Both the position numbers and the translations under genes were made by a program. DNA of 6,625 bases, taken from assembly GCA_947306375.1 (NCBI GenBank), contig CAMZGJ010000065.1:1-6625 (forward strand). Direction: 5' to 3'. Of this stretch, positions 5,942 to 6,625 are shown in pieces. Each line of letters starts with the position of its first letter. The first letter of the stretch is position 1. The DNA comes from an uncultured Spirochaetales bacterium (GTDB lineage: Bacteria; Spirochaetota; Spirochaetia; Sphaerochaetales; Sphaerochaetaceae). Under the pieces are notes generated by a model that ran no database searches, was not told the DNA's origin, and was given only the letters and a program-made list of their open reading frames with translations.

Positions 5942-6625
5942 TATTTCTCTTCTGCCTTTGCAGCCTTTTCAGGCTTCAGTTCAGTGAACTTGTTGTTCTC
6001 CACAAGGTAGTTCTTTGCTTTGTCAAACTTTACATCATCCTCAGCATAGGCCTTGAGAGCATCGTAGTTGGGGCTGTCCTTTGTAATCTCGGTGCCGTAG
6101 TTCTTCAGTGCGTTCTCAAGTTCCTCATCTGAAATCTGGAAGTTCTGCTCCTCCTTCACCTTCTCAACAATCAGCTGGACCTTGAGACCCTTCTCCGTGT
6201 CTGCCTTTCTTGTCTCCAGGAACTGTGCCTTGCCGCTTCCGTTTGCAGACATGAGGCGCTCAACTTCCTCTTCCGGCATTCCGAAGCGCTGTGCAAATGA
6301 TCTCCACTCCTGCTCAAGCTGGGCCGTGATCATGCTCTTGGGAATTGCAATCTCGGTCTTGTCTGCAAGGGCTTCCAGAACTGCGTTGAGCTTGTAATCC
6401 TTGTTGACCTGCTCAGCCTTTTCCTGAAGCTGCTTCTTGATGTCTGCCTTCATGTCGGCAAGAGTCTTGTAACTGTCCTTGACATCCTGTGCAAACTCAT
6501 CATCAAGCTCCGGAACTTCCTTCTGCTTGACTTCCTTGATTGAAACACTGATCTTTACTGTCTTTCCAAGGTAGTCAGTGCCCATACCGCTGTCATCGCC
6601 GTAGGTCTTCTCAATGACCTTTGTC
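5941..6625 (-). CDS. tig: Trigger factor (ribosome-associated chaperone), 5' end missing
   Basis: Trigger factor binds the large ribosomal subunit near the exit tunnel and shields emerging nascent chains. Only the C-terminal 227 codons are in the window; the ribosome-binding domain and most of the peptidyl-prolyl isomerase domain lie beyond the right edge. The first visible residues are the end of the isomerase domain, with [15 protein letters not shown] and the linker motif [12 protein letters not shown], a hallmark of the family. The all-helical C-terminal chaperone domain follows. It is rich in Lys, Glu and Gln and contains [13 protein letters not shown], equivalent to the conserved IPxxxVxxE helix. 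It ends in a charged Ala/Lys/Glu tail. The ATG at 6585 is internal, because the frame stays open to the edge. The stop overlaps the clpP start by one base. This gene order is common in bacteria. Confidence 0.95.
   Translation of the reverse strand, partial: TKVIEKTYGDDSGMGTDYLGKTVKISVSIKEVKQKEVPELDDEFAQDVKDSYKTLADMKADIKKQLQEKAEQVNKDYKLNAVLEALADKTEIAIPKSMITAQLEQEWRSFAQRFGMPEEEVERLMSANGSGKAQFLETRKADTEKGLKVQLIVEKVKEEQNFQISDEELENALKNYGTEITKDSPNYDALKAYAEDDVKFDKAKNYLVENNKFTELKPEKAAKAEEK

Overview
The window holds nine protein genes packed almost without gaps, at roughly 50% G+C. It suggests a host-associated spirochaete of the genus Treponema or a close relative. This is inferred from the tig-clpP-clpX order, which I recall from Treponema pallidum, and from the class II aldolase, whose N-terminal sequence resembles treponemal enzymes from memory. 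No database search was run. No mobile element, CRISPR array, tRNA or rRNA is visible.

Left part (1-2033, minus strand): a class II fructose-1,6-bisphosphate aldolase gene (fba) with a near-consensus promoter, a good ribosome binding site and its own intrinsic terminator. It is followed 82 bases downstream by an NAD(P)-dependent epimerase/dehydratase-like gene that runs off the left edge. That gene's ribosome binding site lies just past the aldolase terminator, so it needs either read-through or a promoter inside the terminator; a candidate promoter is described.

Middle (2034-3352, plus strand): an 88-base divergent control region has two back-to-back -35 boxes only 2 bases apart. It drives fba leftward and, rightward, a 191-residue membrane-anchored protein of unknown function whose predicted mRNA is leaderless or nearly so. 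The stop of that gene overlaps the start of nth (endonuclease III, base-excision repair, complete 4Fe-4S motif) by 23 bases.

Right part (3316-6625, minus strand): a chaperone/protease operon, trigger factor (5' end off the right edge) then clpP, clpX and a TatD-family metal-dependent hydrolase. The first two junctions share one base (TAATG, TGATG), and clpX overlaps the hydrolase gene by 13 bases. Trigger factor folds nascent chains at the ribosome, ClpX unfolds substrates and ClpP degrades them. The hydrolase ends tail-to-tail inside the 3' end of nth (37-base overlap).

I found no plus-strand terminator at that convergent junction. Instead, a strong plus-strand intrinsic terminator lies about 690 bases further on, inside the 5' end of the hydrolase gene and just short of clpX. 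I saw no clearly new multi-gene system. The best leads are the antisense terminator layout, the mutually exclusive divergent promoters with a leaderless transcript, and the unknown anchored protein.
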